64,000 nt of DNA from Streptomyces antimycoticus. GTDB lineage: Bacteria > Actinomycetota > Actinomycetes > Streptomycetales > Streptomycetaceae. Positions 35,187 to 44,241 of this stretch are shown one piece after another. Within the stretch, counting starts at the first letter, position 1. Each line of letters starts with the position of its first letter. The stretch lies in NCBI RefSeq assembly GCF_005405925.1, contig NZ_BJHV01000002.1:62001-126000 (forward strand), written 5' to 3'. Under the pieces are notes generated by a model. The model was not told the origin of the DNA, did no database searches, and was given only the letters and a program-made list of their open reading frames with translations. The position numbers and the translations under genes are program-made.

Positions 35187-35789
35187 GTGATCGGTGACAG
35201 CACTTCCGAAAGCGCCGCGTCTCCGGACGCAGGAGCGCCTCAGCCGGTGCGCGTTCCGCTGCAGCTCCCGCTGGACTTCGAGGCCTTCTACCTCGGACAT
35301 CAGGAGCTCTTCCACGACTACGCCGAGACCCAGCTCGGCGGCCGCCGCGCGGCCGAGGAAGCGATCCACAAGGCCTTCCTCGAGATCCTGGCGAGCTGGG
35401 ACCAACTGCTGCAGGAGGGCAACCTGGAGCAGCGCGCCTGGGCGGTCGTCCGCCGGATCGTGGGACGGAGGCTGGAGACCGAGGGACGGCCGCCGGCGTT
35501 CGTCATCAACGGCCCGATCGAACAGGCCCTGCGTGCCGCCCGGGACAAGCTGAGGGTCATGCAGAGCGGCACCGGACTGTACGAGGCGATAGCCGAACTT
35601 CCGCCCCGCCAGTTCGACGTGGTGGTCCTGCGCTACATCCTGGAATACCCCACCGCCCGGATCGCCTGGTTCATGGGCCTGAGCGACCGCACCGTGGACT
35701 ACCACTGCCGCAAAGCCAAGGAACGTCTGCGAGTGCAGCTGGGACTCCCCGCCAAATCCCAGGAAGCCAAGGAAGGAAACGGACAGTGA
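35187..35789 (+). CDS. Sigma-70-like (ECF-type) factor
   Basis: A 200-residue protein. Residues 30-100 correspond to a region-2-like helical segment (LDFEAFYLGHQELFHDYAET, EEAIHKAFLEILASWDQLLQ). Residues 125-190 are a good region 4 (YEAIAELPPRQFDVVVLRYI, LEYPTARIAWFMGLSDRTVD, YHCRKAKERLRVQLGL). GTG start with GGGAGG upstream. The stop overlaps the next gene as GTGA. No anti-sigma with a membrane helix follows directly, though a small membrane protein is at 36571. Confidence 0.75.
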   Translation: MIGDSTSESAASPDAGAPQPVRVPLQLPLDFEAFYLGHQELFHDYAETQLGGRRAAEEAIHKAFLEILASWDQLLQEGNLEQRAWAVVRRIVGRRLETEGRPPAFVINGPIEQALRAARDKLRVMQSGTGLYEAIAELPPRQFDVVVLRYILEYPTARIAWFMGLSDRTVDYHCRKAKERLRVQLGLPAKSQEAKEGNGQ

Positions 35790-36460
35790 CCGCTCTCGAT
35801 ACCCTCCTGGCCGATGCCGCCATCCCCACGTCTTCCCGGTCTTTCGACGTCGCGGCCGGTCTTCGCCGACTGGCCGCCGACGCCGCCCTCACCTCCCCGA
35901 ACCCGGACCTGGCCCGCGCCGCCCAGGCCCAGCAGCGCCTGAGCGTGGTCTCGCGCTGGGTCCTCAACGAGCCGGGGGCGGCCAGCCACGTCGACCGCCT
36001 GGCCGAGGATCCCGCCCAGGCCGGGGAAGAGCCGGACCCCGTCGCGGCCGCAGAGCAGCTGGACATCGACGGCGCCCTGGTATTCGGCTGCCTGCTGTAT
36101 CTGACCGGACACCCCGAAAGTGCCGAATTCTGGTGGAAACTGGCCGCGGGCGCCGGCCACCGCGCCGCCGCCTACTGCCTCCACCTGCGCCACTACGAGC
36201 TCGGCGAGGACCGCGAGGCCCAGCACTGGTTCCACCAGCTCATCCAGTCCATGGACGACGGCGCGGATGACGGCTTCTTCGAAGCGCTCGAGGTCGTCGC
36301 GAAGTACGTGGGCGCGAACGGCTCCACGGCCAGCGCGCCGACCGGCTGTCTGGAAGCCGAGGTCGAGCGCCTGGCATCCCGCGCACCAGGCTGCGGCATC
36401 GTCCACCGCCCCGACCGACGCCTGGCCGACCGGCTCCACCACTTCGCCAGCCGCCGCTGA
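35786..36460 (+). CDS. Sigma-operon partner protein
   Basis: A 224-residue helical protein. The most conserved part is GALVFGCLLYLTGHPESAEF, WWKLAAGAGHRAAAYCLHLR, shared with the frameshifted gene at 21437. Sel1/TPR-like helices are possible. It may hold the sigma factor inactive or act with it; this rests only on the coupled arrangement seen twice in the window. Confidence 0.68.
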   Translation: MTALDTLLADAAIPTSSRSFDVAAGLRRLAADAALTSPNPDLARAAQAQQRLSVVSRWVLNEPGAASHVDRLAEDPAQAGEEPDPVAAAEQLDIDGALVFGCLLYLTGHPESAEFWWKLAAGAGHRAAAYCLHLRHYELGEDREAQHWFHQLIQSMDDGADDGFFEALEVVAKYVGANGSTASAPTGCLEAEVERLASRAPGCGIVHRPDRRLADRLHHFASRR

Positions 36461-36570
36461 CACACCCCGAAAAGCACAAGGAGCCCAGATCACCGACCCC
36501 CGGTTCCGAGGCCAACGGGTCGGGACGGGCCCCTCGCGACAATGCACCCCGCAGAAGAGGAGCACCTTCG

Positions 36571-36756
36571 GTGAACCATAGCTTCAATCCCGAACTTTCG
36601 GGAGGTAAACGACGAACCGGCCGCCTCGTGCGCTGGCTCGCCCGGCGTCGGCGCACCATCGCCACCCAGGTCCTGCGTGGTGCCTGCTACGGCGTCGGCA
36701 CCGGCGCCGTCGGCCTCGCTTTCTGGTGGATCGAACGATGGGCCGAGCACCACTGA
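36571..36756 (+). CDS. Small basic membrane protein
   Basis: Sixty-one residues: a basic N-terminal half (GGKRRTGRLVRWLARRRRT) and a C-terminal hydrophobic helix (GACYGVGTGAVGLAFWWIER). GTG start preceded by AGAAGAGG at slightly long spacing. It lies 110 bases after the sigma operon and may belong to it. Confidence 0.5.
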   Translation: MNHSFNPELSGGKRRTGRLVRWLARRRRTIATQVLRGACYGVGTGAVGLAFWWIERWAEHH

Positions 36757-36970
36757 CACAACACAACCACGTGAGATGAGGGCCGGATTCCCAGACCGCC
36801 CGCACCGGATCCGCTTCGACGCCCGCTGAGGCGGACCTGCGGCCAGTTTTCTTGGTCACGGTCGGGTTAGCCGGATGTTAGCGGGGCGGCGACGTTGCGG
36901 TAGTGGCCCCGGCCAGAGTTGTTGTCGCACCGAGCAGACCACGACACCGACCTCTCCCGGGGGACCCGAA

Positions 36971-37705
36971 ATGCGCTCCAACACCACCGCCCGCAGTGCC
37001 CGCCGTCGCACTCTCCGCGTCGCCGCCGCGGTCCTGACCGCGGCTGCCGCCCTGACCCTGACGGCCTGCAACGACTCGGACGCCGGCGACAAGAAGTCCG
37101 TGGGCCAGGCCGATACGGCCCCGGCCGGGTCCGGTGGTTCCTCGGGTTCCTCCGGCGGTGCGCAGGGTTCCGACGCCAACGCCAAGGAGGGCTCGGAGGG
37201 GGGCGCCGCGAAGGACCAGTCGGGCGGCGGGCAGGCCGGCAGCGAAGGCGGCGGCAGTGCGCACACGGGCGTCGAGCGCTGCCGGACCGAAAACCTGGAA
37301 GCCGCCTTCGCCACGGGCCAGGACGCGCTCCCGGTGCCGGAGGAGGGCGCGGACGGCTCGACGACCGCCACCATCGTCCTGATGAACAAGGGCTCCTACT
37401 CCTGCAAGATCGGCGGCTTCCCCGGTGTGGACCTGACCTCGATCAACGGCGGCGAGCGCTGGTCCCTGGCCCGCTCCTCGCAGAAGTGGAGCTCCCTGGA
37501 GGTGGAGGCCGGCCAGAGCACCGAGTTCACCCTCAACCTCGCCTTCACCAAGGAGAACGAGGGCTTCTACCAGCCGGCCTGGGTCGAGATCACCCCGCCC
37601 AACGAGACCAAGGCCCTCAAGATCGAGTGGCCCTGGGAGACCGACACCCTCGTCGACCAGCGCAGCGCCACCCACCCCGGCACCTTCGTCAACCCCATCG
37701 GCTGA
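36971..37705 (+). CDS. DUF4232-type lipoprotein
   Basis: A 244-residue exported lipoprotein. Signal with lipobox LTLTACN near residue 34 (basic RRRTLRVAAAVLTAAAALTL before it). A Gly/Ser-rich linker covers residues 50-100. The C-terminal domain (CRTENLEAAFATGQDALPVP, GSYSCKIGGFPGVDLTSING, TEFTLNLAFT) is the DUF4232 fold of streptomycete lipoproteins. ATG preceded by CGGGGGA. Probably a cell-surface protein of unknown role. Confidence 0.85.
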   Translation: MRSNTTARSARRRTLRVAAAVLTAAAALTLTACNDSDAGDKKSVGQADTAPAGSGGSSGSSGGAQGSDANAKEGSEGGAAKDQSGGGQAGSEGGGSAHTGVERCRTENLEAAFATGQDALPVPEEGADGSTTATIVLMNKGSYSCKIGGFPGVDLTSINGGERWSLARSSQKWSSLEVEAGQSTEFTLNLAFTKENEGFYQPAWVEITPPNETKALKIEWPWETDTLVDQRSATHPGTFVNPIG

Positions 37706-38017
37706 CCAGCTCACAACTGCGCCATGAAGATCCACTACCCCGCTGCCCTGGTGTGTGACGCACCAGGGCAGCGGACTATCCGCTCCACGGCCCGCGCCCC
37801 CTTTGTGATCGCTGCCGACATTCTTCTCCCGCGCCCCACCCCCAGCTCCACGTGATCGGCTGCGTTGCCATCACCACCTGCGCCTGGGCGGTTGATCACG
37901 CAGCTTGCTATGAGCCGGCCCTGTCCGTTCAGAGAGGGTGGGGCACCCGCGTCTTCGCCGCCGGAACTATCCGGGCGCGGAACGCACGGACCAATGCCTC
38001 CGCTCGGGCGGTGAGTC
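37706..38017. other. Intergenic debris
   Basis: About 37797-37855 repeats DNA found at 27422-27475. No gene is supported. A possible terminator (GACGCACCAGGG...) lies just after the lipoprotein. Confidence 0.35.
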
Positions 38018-38190
38018 TCATCGCCCGGCCTCACGCCGGGCGAGCTCCTTGAGCTCCATGCGCGCGGCCGGTGTGCCCGCCGGTCCACACCAGTACGGGT
38101 GTCCGGCGATCTGTTTCGCCAGCTCCTGCAGGCCTCCTGCAGGCGTCGGCGGTCCCTCGTGGTGCCGGCTGTTGGTGGTTCCTACGCCTC
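38018..38190 (-). pseudogene. Broken copy of the small protein at 16831
   Basis: The DNA matches 16831-16980 closely and would encode IAGHPYWCGPAGTPAARMEL at the C-terminus. A duplicated CTCCTGCAGGC inside breaks the frame and the N-terminal half is not recognisable. Confidence 0.6.
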
Positions 38191-38361
38191 GTGCATCTGC
38201 CCCAGGACTCTGTGCGGGGGCGTCGCGACCGGGACCGAGCGCGCTGACTGCCCTGAGCACCGCCTCACTCCCACTCAGGCGCTGCACTGGGCGGCCGAGT
38301 GTCCCAGTAGGCGGCGCGCGGAGCCCCTTGGTCTGATGGCGCGCGGGGCACTGGGCCTGGC

Positions 38362-39018
38362 TCAGCGGGCCACCCTGCCGTACTTGTCCGGCTTGGGGAC
38401 TGGTGCCACGGATTCCGGGGCCGGGTATTGGGGCTGCTTCTGGCAGGCCATGGCGGACGTGACCTTCTTCGCCGTGGCGATGAGCAGCTTCGCGTGGGAG
38501 TGAGCACTTACCGTGACGGCGTCGCGCAGCGTGAACTCAAGCGCGTACCTGTCCCCGGTCCGCCTCTCGTTCAGCCCGCAGCGCACCTCGAGTGACCCCG
38601 CGCTGCCGCCGATGGGCTTGCCCACACTGGCGCGGACTGAATCACCACCGGGAACCGGGTGTGCGACCCATGCGACGTCGAGGGACATCAGTTCCTCGCC
38701 CCTCCCGTTCTCCAGGAAGCACAGGTCGTGGCCGGTCCCCCAGGTGGTCTCCTTGGACAGCCCCGCAGCGGCCTCGGCGGGGCTCTCGGACTTCACCGGA
38801 GTGACCCGGTCGACGCCCGACCGTGCCGCCTCGGCGGCGATCTTCTTGTCGAATACGCCGCCGCACGCTTCCTCCAGACGGACTTCAGCGGACCTGTCCT
38901 TTGCGGAGGCGTCGTTGCCCTCGCTCTTCTCCCCGTCGCCGCCGCAGCCTGCCAGCATGAGTGCGGACGCCAGTGCGCAGGCGGCCAGGAGAAGACGACG
39001 GAAACTGCGTGTCAGCAT
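38362..39018 (-). CDS. Lipoprotein of unknown function
   Basis: A 218-residue protein with a type II signal peptide (FRRLLLAACALASALMLAGC, lipobox LAGC near residue 25). The mature domain contains further cysteines (EEACGGVFDKKIAAEAARSG, DLCFLENGRG, LEVRCGLNE) likely to form disulfides on the outer face of the membrane. Family not recognised. Confidence 0.78.
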   Translation of the reverse strand: MLTRSFRRLLLAACALASALMLAGCGGDGEKSEGNDASAKDRSAEVRLEEACGGVFDKKIAAEAARSGVDRVTPVKSESPAEAAAGLSKETTWGTGHDLCFLENGRGEELMSLDVAWVAHPVPGGDSVRASVGKPIGGSAGSLEVRCGLNERRTGDRYALEFTLRDAVTVSAHSHAKLLIATAKKVTSAMACQKQPQYPAPESVAPVPKPDKYGRVAR

Positions 39019-39094
39019 GGCGCCCTTTCACATGCGGCGGTTGGCCGCCGCTCCCTGTGAGTTGGCGCCGAGCCCCGCGGGGTCTGACTGAACT

Positions 39095-39376
39095 TTACGG
39101 AACAGACAGCCTTGGACCACTCGCGGCCGCCGCGGTGACCGACGCCTGACCGTTCTCGCGGCGGGCTCCGGCCTCAGTTCTTTTCGATTCCTGACCTGCG
39201 CGAACCCGTCTCCGGGGATCAGAGGCAGGTACCCAGAGCGCGCGACCGAGGAAGTACGTCGCGGCCATGCCGGCGAAGATGAAAGCGCCCCAGCCCAGGG
39301 CCAGTACGACGACGTCGCTCCGTCGGTGTAACGCGAGAACGGTTGATGCCGAGTTCAGGCAACAGATGTTGATCAA
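39095..39376 (-). CDS. Doubtful small membrane protein
   Basis: Up to 93 residues with one convincing membrane helix (VVVLALGWGAFIFAGMAATY) and a charged C-terminus. No clear ribosome-binding site and a TTG start. The rest of 39019-39457 shows nothing. Confidence 0.3.
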   Translation of the reverse strand: MINICCLNSASTVLALHRRSDVVVLALGWGAFIFAGMAATYFLGRALWVPASDPRRRVRAGQESKRTEAGARRENGQASVTAAAASGPRLSVP

Positions 39377-39457
39377 GCGGGTCCAGAATGTTGTCGAGTT
39401 CCGAGAACGGCTCGCCGAAAAACGGCGTTGTCAGTGGGTTCTGCCAGGGTGTGCTTC

Positions 39458-39958
39458 GTGGATGAACTGGTGGAGCGTGTCGACTGTCAAGATCGTGTCC
39501 TGGGAGTGGTCACCCGTCGGCAGGCCATCCGGGAGGGTTGGCTGCTTCGAATCGCCTCGACGGTGTGTCGTGATGAGCGTGGCCGGATCCTCGTCCATCG
39601 GCGGTCGGAGCAGCTGTCGCGCTTCCCCGGGCTCTATGAGGTCATGGCCGGTGGCGCCGTGGATGTCGGCGAATCCTATGAACAGGCTGCCGCGCGGGAG
39701 CTGGCCGAAGAGCTGGGCATCCGTGGCCTGCCGCGCTTGCTGTTCAAGTTCATCAACCGCAGCGGCTTGAGCCCTCACTGGCTCGGCGTGCATGAAGCCG
39801 TGGTTCCGGACGCTGTGACCCCTGATCCCGATGAGGTCGCCTGGCATGGCTGGCTGACCGAGTCGGAGCTTCACTCGGCCCTGTTGGAGTGGCGCTTCAC
39901 TCCCGACAGCCACGAAGCCTTCAGCCGGTATCTCGCGTTCCGGACCGCGCAGTCCTGA
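39458..39958 (+). CDS. Nudix hydrolase
   Basis: About 166 residues. The Nudix box is intact: GGAVDVGESYEQAAARELAE followed by ELGI, matching Gx5Ex7REUxEExGU. DELVERVDCQDRVLGVVTRR at the N-terminus and HRRSEQLSRFPGLYEVMAGG before the box are typical of the IPP-isomerase/YfcD-like branch. It hydrolyses a nucleoside diphosphate derivative of unknown identity. Start uncertain: GTG 39458 is preferred, with TTG 39428 possible. Confidence 0.85.
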   Translation: MDELVERVDCQDRVLGVVTRRQAIREGWLLRIASTVCRDERGRILVHRRSEQLSRFPGLYEVMAGGAVDVGESYEQAAARELAEELGIRGLPRLLFKFINRSGLSPHWLGVHEAVVPDAVTPDPDEVAWHGWLTESELHSALLEWRFTPDSHEAFSRYLAFRTAQS

Positions 39959-40197
39959 CCTTTCTCGCCGACCTGGCGGTGGGCGCGTTCGGCGCCACGG
40001 GCCTGATGCGGGAGGACCTGCAGCGCATGGGCGCCCTGGTCCGCCAGTACGCGTCCCTGCCGCTCGGCGGCACGGACGCGTCCGTCATCGCGGTCGCCGA
40101 GCGGGTCAAGACACTGCGCATCGCCACAACCGATAGGCGTCACTTCACCGTGGTGAGGACGCGGCGCGGGGAAGCCTTCACCCTCTACCCGGCGTAG
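39952..40197 (+). pseudogene. C-terminal half of a VapC-like PIN toxin
   Basis: The frame LPLGGTDASVIAVAERVKTL then IATTDRRHFTVV matches the C-terminal active-site region of PIN-domain toxins (conserved Asp in TDAS and TDRR). The N-terminal half with the first acidic residues is missing, and it directly abuts the Nudix gene. Inactive remnant. Confidence 0.65.
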
Positions 40198-40204
40198 CTG
40201 CTAC

Positions 40205-41180
40205 CCCATCTGACCTGCGGCGGTTATAAAATCCGACCGCAAATCAGCGTCTCGGTCATCTCCCGTTCGGCGAGCCGGAGCGCCTCCAGCTCTTCCTTCG
40301 CCTTCTTCGTCTTCGACCCAACCCGCTTGCAGAACATCAGCGCCAGCTCATCCCGCACACGCATCCGGGTCTTGTGCGCCAGGCATGCCATCAACGCGAC
40401 CCGCTTGACCGGCGTGTACGCCTTCAGTTCGGACGCGTCCGCCGCGTCGGCCTCCCCGGCGAAGTCCGTGACCTTCCGCGGTGCGACGCCGTCCGTCCAC
40501 GCCCGCTGTCGCCCAGCCCGTCCAGCCAGTCCAGCTGCGCGATCAGCCGCTTGAAGTGCGACCAGGTTGGACTCTGCGCGAACTTCTTCAGCCGGTTGTA
40601 CTGCGTGGTGCCGTCCGCGTCGCGCTCCTCCAGCAATCGCAGCAGCCCCGCCCGCTCCACCGCGCTCATCCGGTCATGGATGCCCGCGCAGATCGACGCA
40701 TGACCTCCATACGGACGGTCGAGGCCATCGCGTCCAAGGTGGAGAACGCCGACAGCTCCAGCCCGGCCCCACGACCTTCTCCAGCGCGATGTTGATCAGA
40801 TCCGCCGGGGCGGTTCTTCGCCGCGGCCTCACTCCGGATCGACGCCTCGGCGATCCGGCGGGCCTCAGCCTGGTTGTAGACCACACCGACCCGCTGCCGC
40901 ACCAGGCCCCGGTGGTTCTTCGCAGCCTTCACCGCCTGGTACACCGGCAGCGTGCCCTCTGGCAGCTCCACCGCCCGCCGGACAAGGTCCACCACCATCT
41001 CCGGGACGTCCTCCAGCCTGGGAAACACCCCATGCGCTGGTAGGACTTCAACCTCAGCAGCAGCGCCAGCAGATGCTCGTCGCAGTCCGTGACCTCCACG
41101 CCCACGTGACCTCATCGCGTGTCGGCGAGAAGAACAGATGCAGCTCATGCACGGTGAGCCGACACCACCAGTGCCCCGGT
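40205..41180 (-). pseudogene. Tn3-family transposase (DUF4158) remnant
   Basis: Three successive frames on this strand read as one protein: ELHLFFSPTRDEV, then FPRLEDVPEMVVDLVRRAVE, LPVYQAVKAAKNHRGLVRQR, FSTLDAMASTVRMEV, LLRLLEERDADGTTQYNRLK and a terminal LAEREMTETLICG stretch. This is the N-terminal DUF4158 part of a Tn3 transposase different from the one at 52524. At least three frameshifts and loss of the catalytic part make it inactive. Confidence 0.7.
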
Positions 41181-41353
41181 CGCCAACCCGGTCGCGGTCC
41201 TGGAGGAGGCCGGGCCGCCCGTACTGGGCACACAGCACCCGTTGACTGTTTGTTATCAGTTCTTCACCTTCAGTGCTCTACTCGCATAGATTCCCTCGGG
41301 CCAGGATGGGGGCGCTTCTTCACCTCACCCTTCGGCACAGGAGTCGATACGCC

Positions 41354-41995
41354 ATGCGCAAGAACGCTCGCCGTAGCATCCTCGCCGGCTTTGTGGCCTC
41401 CGCGACCGCCGCTCTCACCTTCCTCGGCACCACTCCTGCCCAGGCCGCACTGCCCACGCCGGTCAGCGCTGCCACCGCCCGCTCCTACCTGGCCTCCCTC
41501 ACCGTCGCAACCGAGCACTCCAGAACCGGCTACAGCCGGGACCTGTTCCCGCACTGGATCACCATCAGCGGCGCCTGCAACACCCGCGAGACCGTCCTCA
41601 AGCGCGACGGCTCCGGCGTCGTCACCGACTCCTCCTGCGCCGCCACCAGCGGCAGCTGGTACTCCCCCTACGACGGCGCCACCTGGTCCGCCGCCTCGGA
41701 TGTGGACATCGACCACCTCATCCCGCTCGCCGAGGCATGGGACTCCGGCGCCTGGAACTGGACCACCTCCAAGCGGCAGGCCCTCGCCAACGACCTCACC
41801 CGCCCCCAGCTGCTCGCCGTCACCGACAACGTCAACCAGTCCAAGGGCGACCAGGACCCCGGCACCTGGTGGCCCTCCCGCACCGCCTACAAGTGCACCT
41901 ACGCCCGCGCCTGGGTCCAGGTGAAGCACTACTACGGCCTCAGTGTCGACTCCGCCGAGAAGAACTCCCTGTCCTCCGTTCTCAACGGCTGCTGA
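41354..41995 (+). CDS. Secreted HNH (GmrSD/DUF1524-type) nuclease, copy 3
   Basis: A 213-residue exported nuclease, more divergent than copies 1 and 2. Signal peptide RRSILAGFVASATAALTFLG, cleaved after AQA. The core VDIDHLIPLAEAWDSGAWNW, LANDLTRPQLLAVTDNVNQS and KGDQDPGTWWPSRTAYKCTY retains all HNH residues. ATG 41354 is chosen over an upstream in-frame ATG because it gives a proper signal peptide. It stands directly upstream of the second AbiE module, as copy 1 does. Confidence 0.85.
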   Translation: MRKNARRSILAGFVASATAALTFLGTTPAQAALPTPVSAATARSYLASLTVATEHSRTGYSRDLFPHWITISGACNTRETVLKRDGSGVVTDSSCAATSGSWYSPYDGATWSAASDVDIDHLIPLAEAWDSGAWNWTTSKRQALANDLTRPQLLAVTDNVNQSKGDQDPGTWWPSRTAYKCTYARAWVQVKHYYGLSVDSAEKNSLSSVLNGC

Positions 41996-42173
41996 CCGCT
42001 CGAGCGGCATCCCAACCCGGTTCGCAATTCCGCAATCCGCCTCGCCGGGCGCAGCCGGCCGAGGCGGATTGCCGCCTGTGCGCTGTCCATCTGTCGCCGT
42101 TGTCGTCCTGTCCGTCGCTGGCGTTCTCGCCGGGGCGAAGCTCGGGTCGCCTTGCATCGCTCATACTGGTTGC

Positions 42174-42542
42174 ATGTCCGCCATGCCTGCTGCCGAGCCG
42201 TCGCCGTCCGCTGCCGAGGTGCTGCGGGAGCGGTATGTCCGCAGGCTGCCCGCCTCGCTCGGCGAGCTGGCCGGGTCGGCGCACGGCAGGGTGCAGTTGC
42301 CGCTGCATGTGGCCTGGTCGGGGCTGACCCGGTTCGATCTTGACCGGCCACGGTCGCGGATGAGCATGTACCGCACGGTGCTGGCCGAAGGGCAGCACGA
42401 TGACCTGATCACCCTGCTGAACCGGGACCTCCTGATCGACCAGTGGCCCGTCCTGCGCACGCTGATCAGCCGCGCCATCCGCGACGTGTGGGAAGCCGCG
42501 TTCCCCGAGCTGGCCTCGGCTCGCCCGGCAGCCGCAGCGTGA
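42174..42542 (+). CDS. AbiE-type partner protein, copy B
   Basis: A 122-residue protein nearly identical to the one at 18056, with the invariant FDLDRPRSRMSMYRTVLAEG core. CATACT lies six bases upstream of the ATG, again pointing to a leaderless mRNA. Coupled to the toxin gene by GTGA. Confidence 0.65.
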   Translation: MSAMPAAEPSPSAAEVLRERYVRRLPASLGELAGSAHGRVQLPLHVAWSGLTRFDLDRPRSRMSMYRTVLAEGQHDDLITLLNRDLLIDQWPVLRTLISRAIRDVWEAAFPELASARPAAAA

Positions 42543-43204
42543 ATCTCAGTGGCCTGCACTGCCGGCTCCTCTCCGACGTTCTGGCCATCGGCACCCCCTA
42601 TCCGCTGGTCATCACCGGCGGATACGCCGTGCAGGCCTACGGCCTGGTCGACCGGCTCAGCCAGGATCTCGACGTCGCCACGGAGAACCCCGCGCCCATG
42701 GCGGAGATCACCCACACCCGCACTGCCGGGCTGGCCGAGCGCGGCTGGCAGGCGACAGAGGTCGGCGTGGACCCGCTCTCCGGCCGCCTCGTAGTCACCG
42801 ATCCCGCCAGTGATGAGCAGTGTGAGGTCGACATCCTCAAAGAGGCCTTCTGGCACCCGCCCACCGTCACCGAGTACGGCCCCGTCCTCGCCCTGGACGA
42901 CGTCATCGGCACGAAGGTGCGCGCGCTGGCCGACCGCGGCGCCGTGCGTGACCTCATCGACGTCCACGCCGCCTCCCGCCTCCACAGCACCGCCGACATG
43001 GAAACGCTCGGCCGCCGCCACGCCCGCGACGAGTTCTGCCTCGAGGATCTCCAGGCACGTCTGGCGGGTGCGGAGTGGTACGAGGACGAGGAATTCATCG
43101 CCTACGGTCTCACCGCCACACAGACGGCCACCTTGCGGGCCTGGGCCGGGGACTGGTCCGACGACCTTGCCAGGCGCCTGCACGAGGAGACCAGTGACGA
43201 CTGA
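42539..43204 (+). CDS. AbiEii/AbiGii-type nucleotidyltransferase toxin, copy B
   Basis: A 221-residue paralogue of the protein at 18421. Catalytic elements are retained: GGYAVQAYGLVDRLSQDLDV and CEVDILKEAFW, and the DVIGTKVRALADRGAVRDLI segment. Substitutions relative to copy A concentrate near residues 50-100, outside the catalytic motifs. Both copies therefore appear functional, which raises the possibility of specialised targets or antitoxins. Confidence 0.85.
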   Translation: MNLSGLHCRLLSDVLAIGTPYPLVITGGYAVQAYGLVDRLSQDLDVATENPAPMAEITHTRTAGLAERGWQATEVGVDPLSGRLVVTDPASDEQCEVDILKEAFWHPPTVTEYGPVLALDDVIGTKVRALADRGAVRDLIDVHAASRLHSTADMETLGRRHARDEFCLEDLQARLAGAEWYEDEEFIAYGLTATQTATLRAWAGDWSDDLARRLHEETSDD

Positions 43205-43283
43205 CCAGCGATAGCCGGGGAGCGTTTGGGGCAACGAGCCTGAGGGTGCCCGTACGGGCCGCGCTTTGTCGCGGGCCTGACTG

Positions 43284-43472
43284 TCAGCTGCCGGGGTGAG
43301 CGGCGGTCTTCAGTTTCCATCCGCTGCCGGTGCAGCGATCCGGCAGGGGAGGGAATCGGTGGCCCTTGACGTCCGTGCTGTATTCATGCGAATCGCCGCA
43401 GTTGCACTCATAGATCCCGGACTCCGGCACAATCTCTCCCGGGTGATGGACAGTGCCGTTTTCATCGCTCAT
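43284..43472 (-). CDS. Small Cys-containing protein (YjzC-like), copy B
   Basis: Sixty-two residues, differing from copy A at two positions near the end (GSGWKLK instead of GNGWRLK). The longer in-frame extension above the ATG is vestigial transposon-flank sequence shared in part with copy A and is not taken as coding. Confidence 0.62.
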   Translation of the reverse strand: MSDENGTVHHPGEIVPESGIYECNCGDSHEYSTDVKGHRFPPLPDRCTGSGWKLKTAAHPGS

Positions 43473-43598
43473 GCGTCTTGTGTACGACAGGACCGCGCGG
43501 CCCGCGATCCAGACATGCCGTACGAGGTTGTCCGGGATCCAATCGAAGAGTCGGTACAGCGCGGTCCGTTCGCTCACTGCCGACCCCCGGGCTTCGGG

Positions 43599-44222
43599 AT
43601 CGAACGCGGCGAACAGCGTGGTCAGGCCGTTGCGGACGTAGTCGTGGGGTGCGCCGCTCGGGCATGTCCGGCATTATCGGCAGCACCGGCTGGGACCGGT
43701 CCAGGGCCTGGATCTGCGACTTCTCGTCCGCCGAGAGGACTACCGCGCCGTCGGGAGGGTTGAAGTATAGCCCGACGACGTCGTAGACCTTCTCCACGAA
43801 GAACGGGTCCGTGGACAGCTTGAACGTGTCCGTCAGGTCCGCTTGAGCTGGAACTTCCGCCAGATCCGGCCGACGGTGGACTTGGACAGGCCGCTGTGCT
43901 CGGCCATCGACTTCCGCGACCAGTGCGTGGCGTTCTTCAGGAGCTCCTCCAAAGTGGCGGCCACGACCGCCTCCACCTGGTCAACGCTGATAGTGGGTGG
44001 TCGGCCCGGCCGGGGCTCGTCGGCCAGGCCCTCCAGCCGCTCAGCGAGAAACCGGCGCCGCCACTTGCGGACCGTATCCGCGGAAATCCGCAGTTCCCGA
44101 GCCACCTGGACGATGGGCGGGAGGTCAGGGCCCGCACACGCCAGCACGACCCGCGCCCGTAACGCCAACGCCTGGGCGGAGTTCGCCCGCCGGGTCCAGC
44201 GTTCCAGCACAACGCTCGTCAC
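43599..44222 (-). pseudogene. IS630-family transposase remnant
   Basis: From GTG 44222 the frame encodes LERWTRRANSAQALALRARV, a helix-turn-helix (ISADTVRKWRRRFLAERLEG) and [20 protein letters not shown], then stops at 43833. The next frame continues with [20 protein letters not shown] and [19 protein letters not shown], including the first catalytic Asp region, and ends near FAAFD. The C-terminal half is missing. IS630 often uses two frames, but the truncation shows it is dead. Confidence 0.7.
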
Positions 44223-44241
44223 CGCCCAGCAGCAGCAAGCG

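Larger units (their letters stand above)
42145..43530. repeat. Duplicated AbiE module, copy B
   Basis: Counterpart of 18025-19600, containing the same promoter, both AbiE-type genes and the small Cys protein in the same order. Confidence 0.75.
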
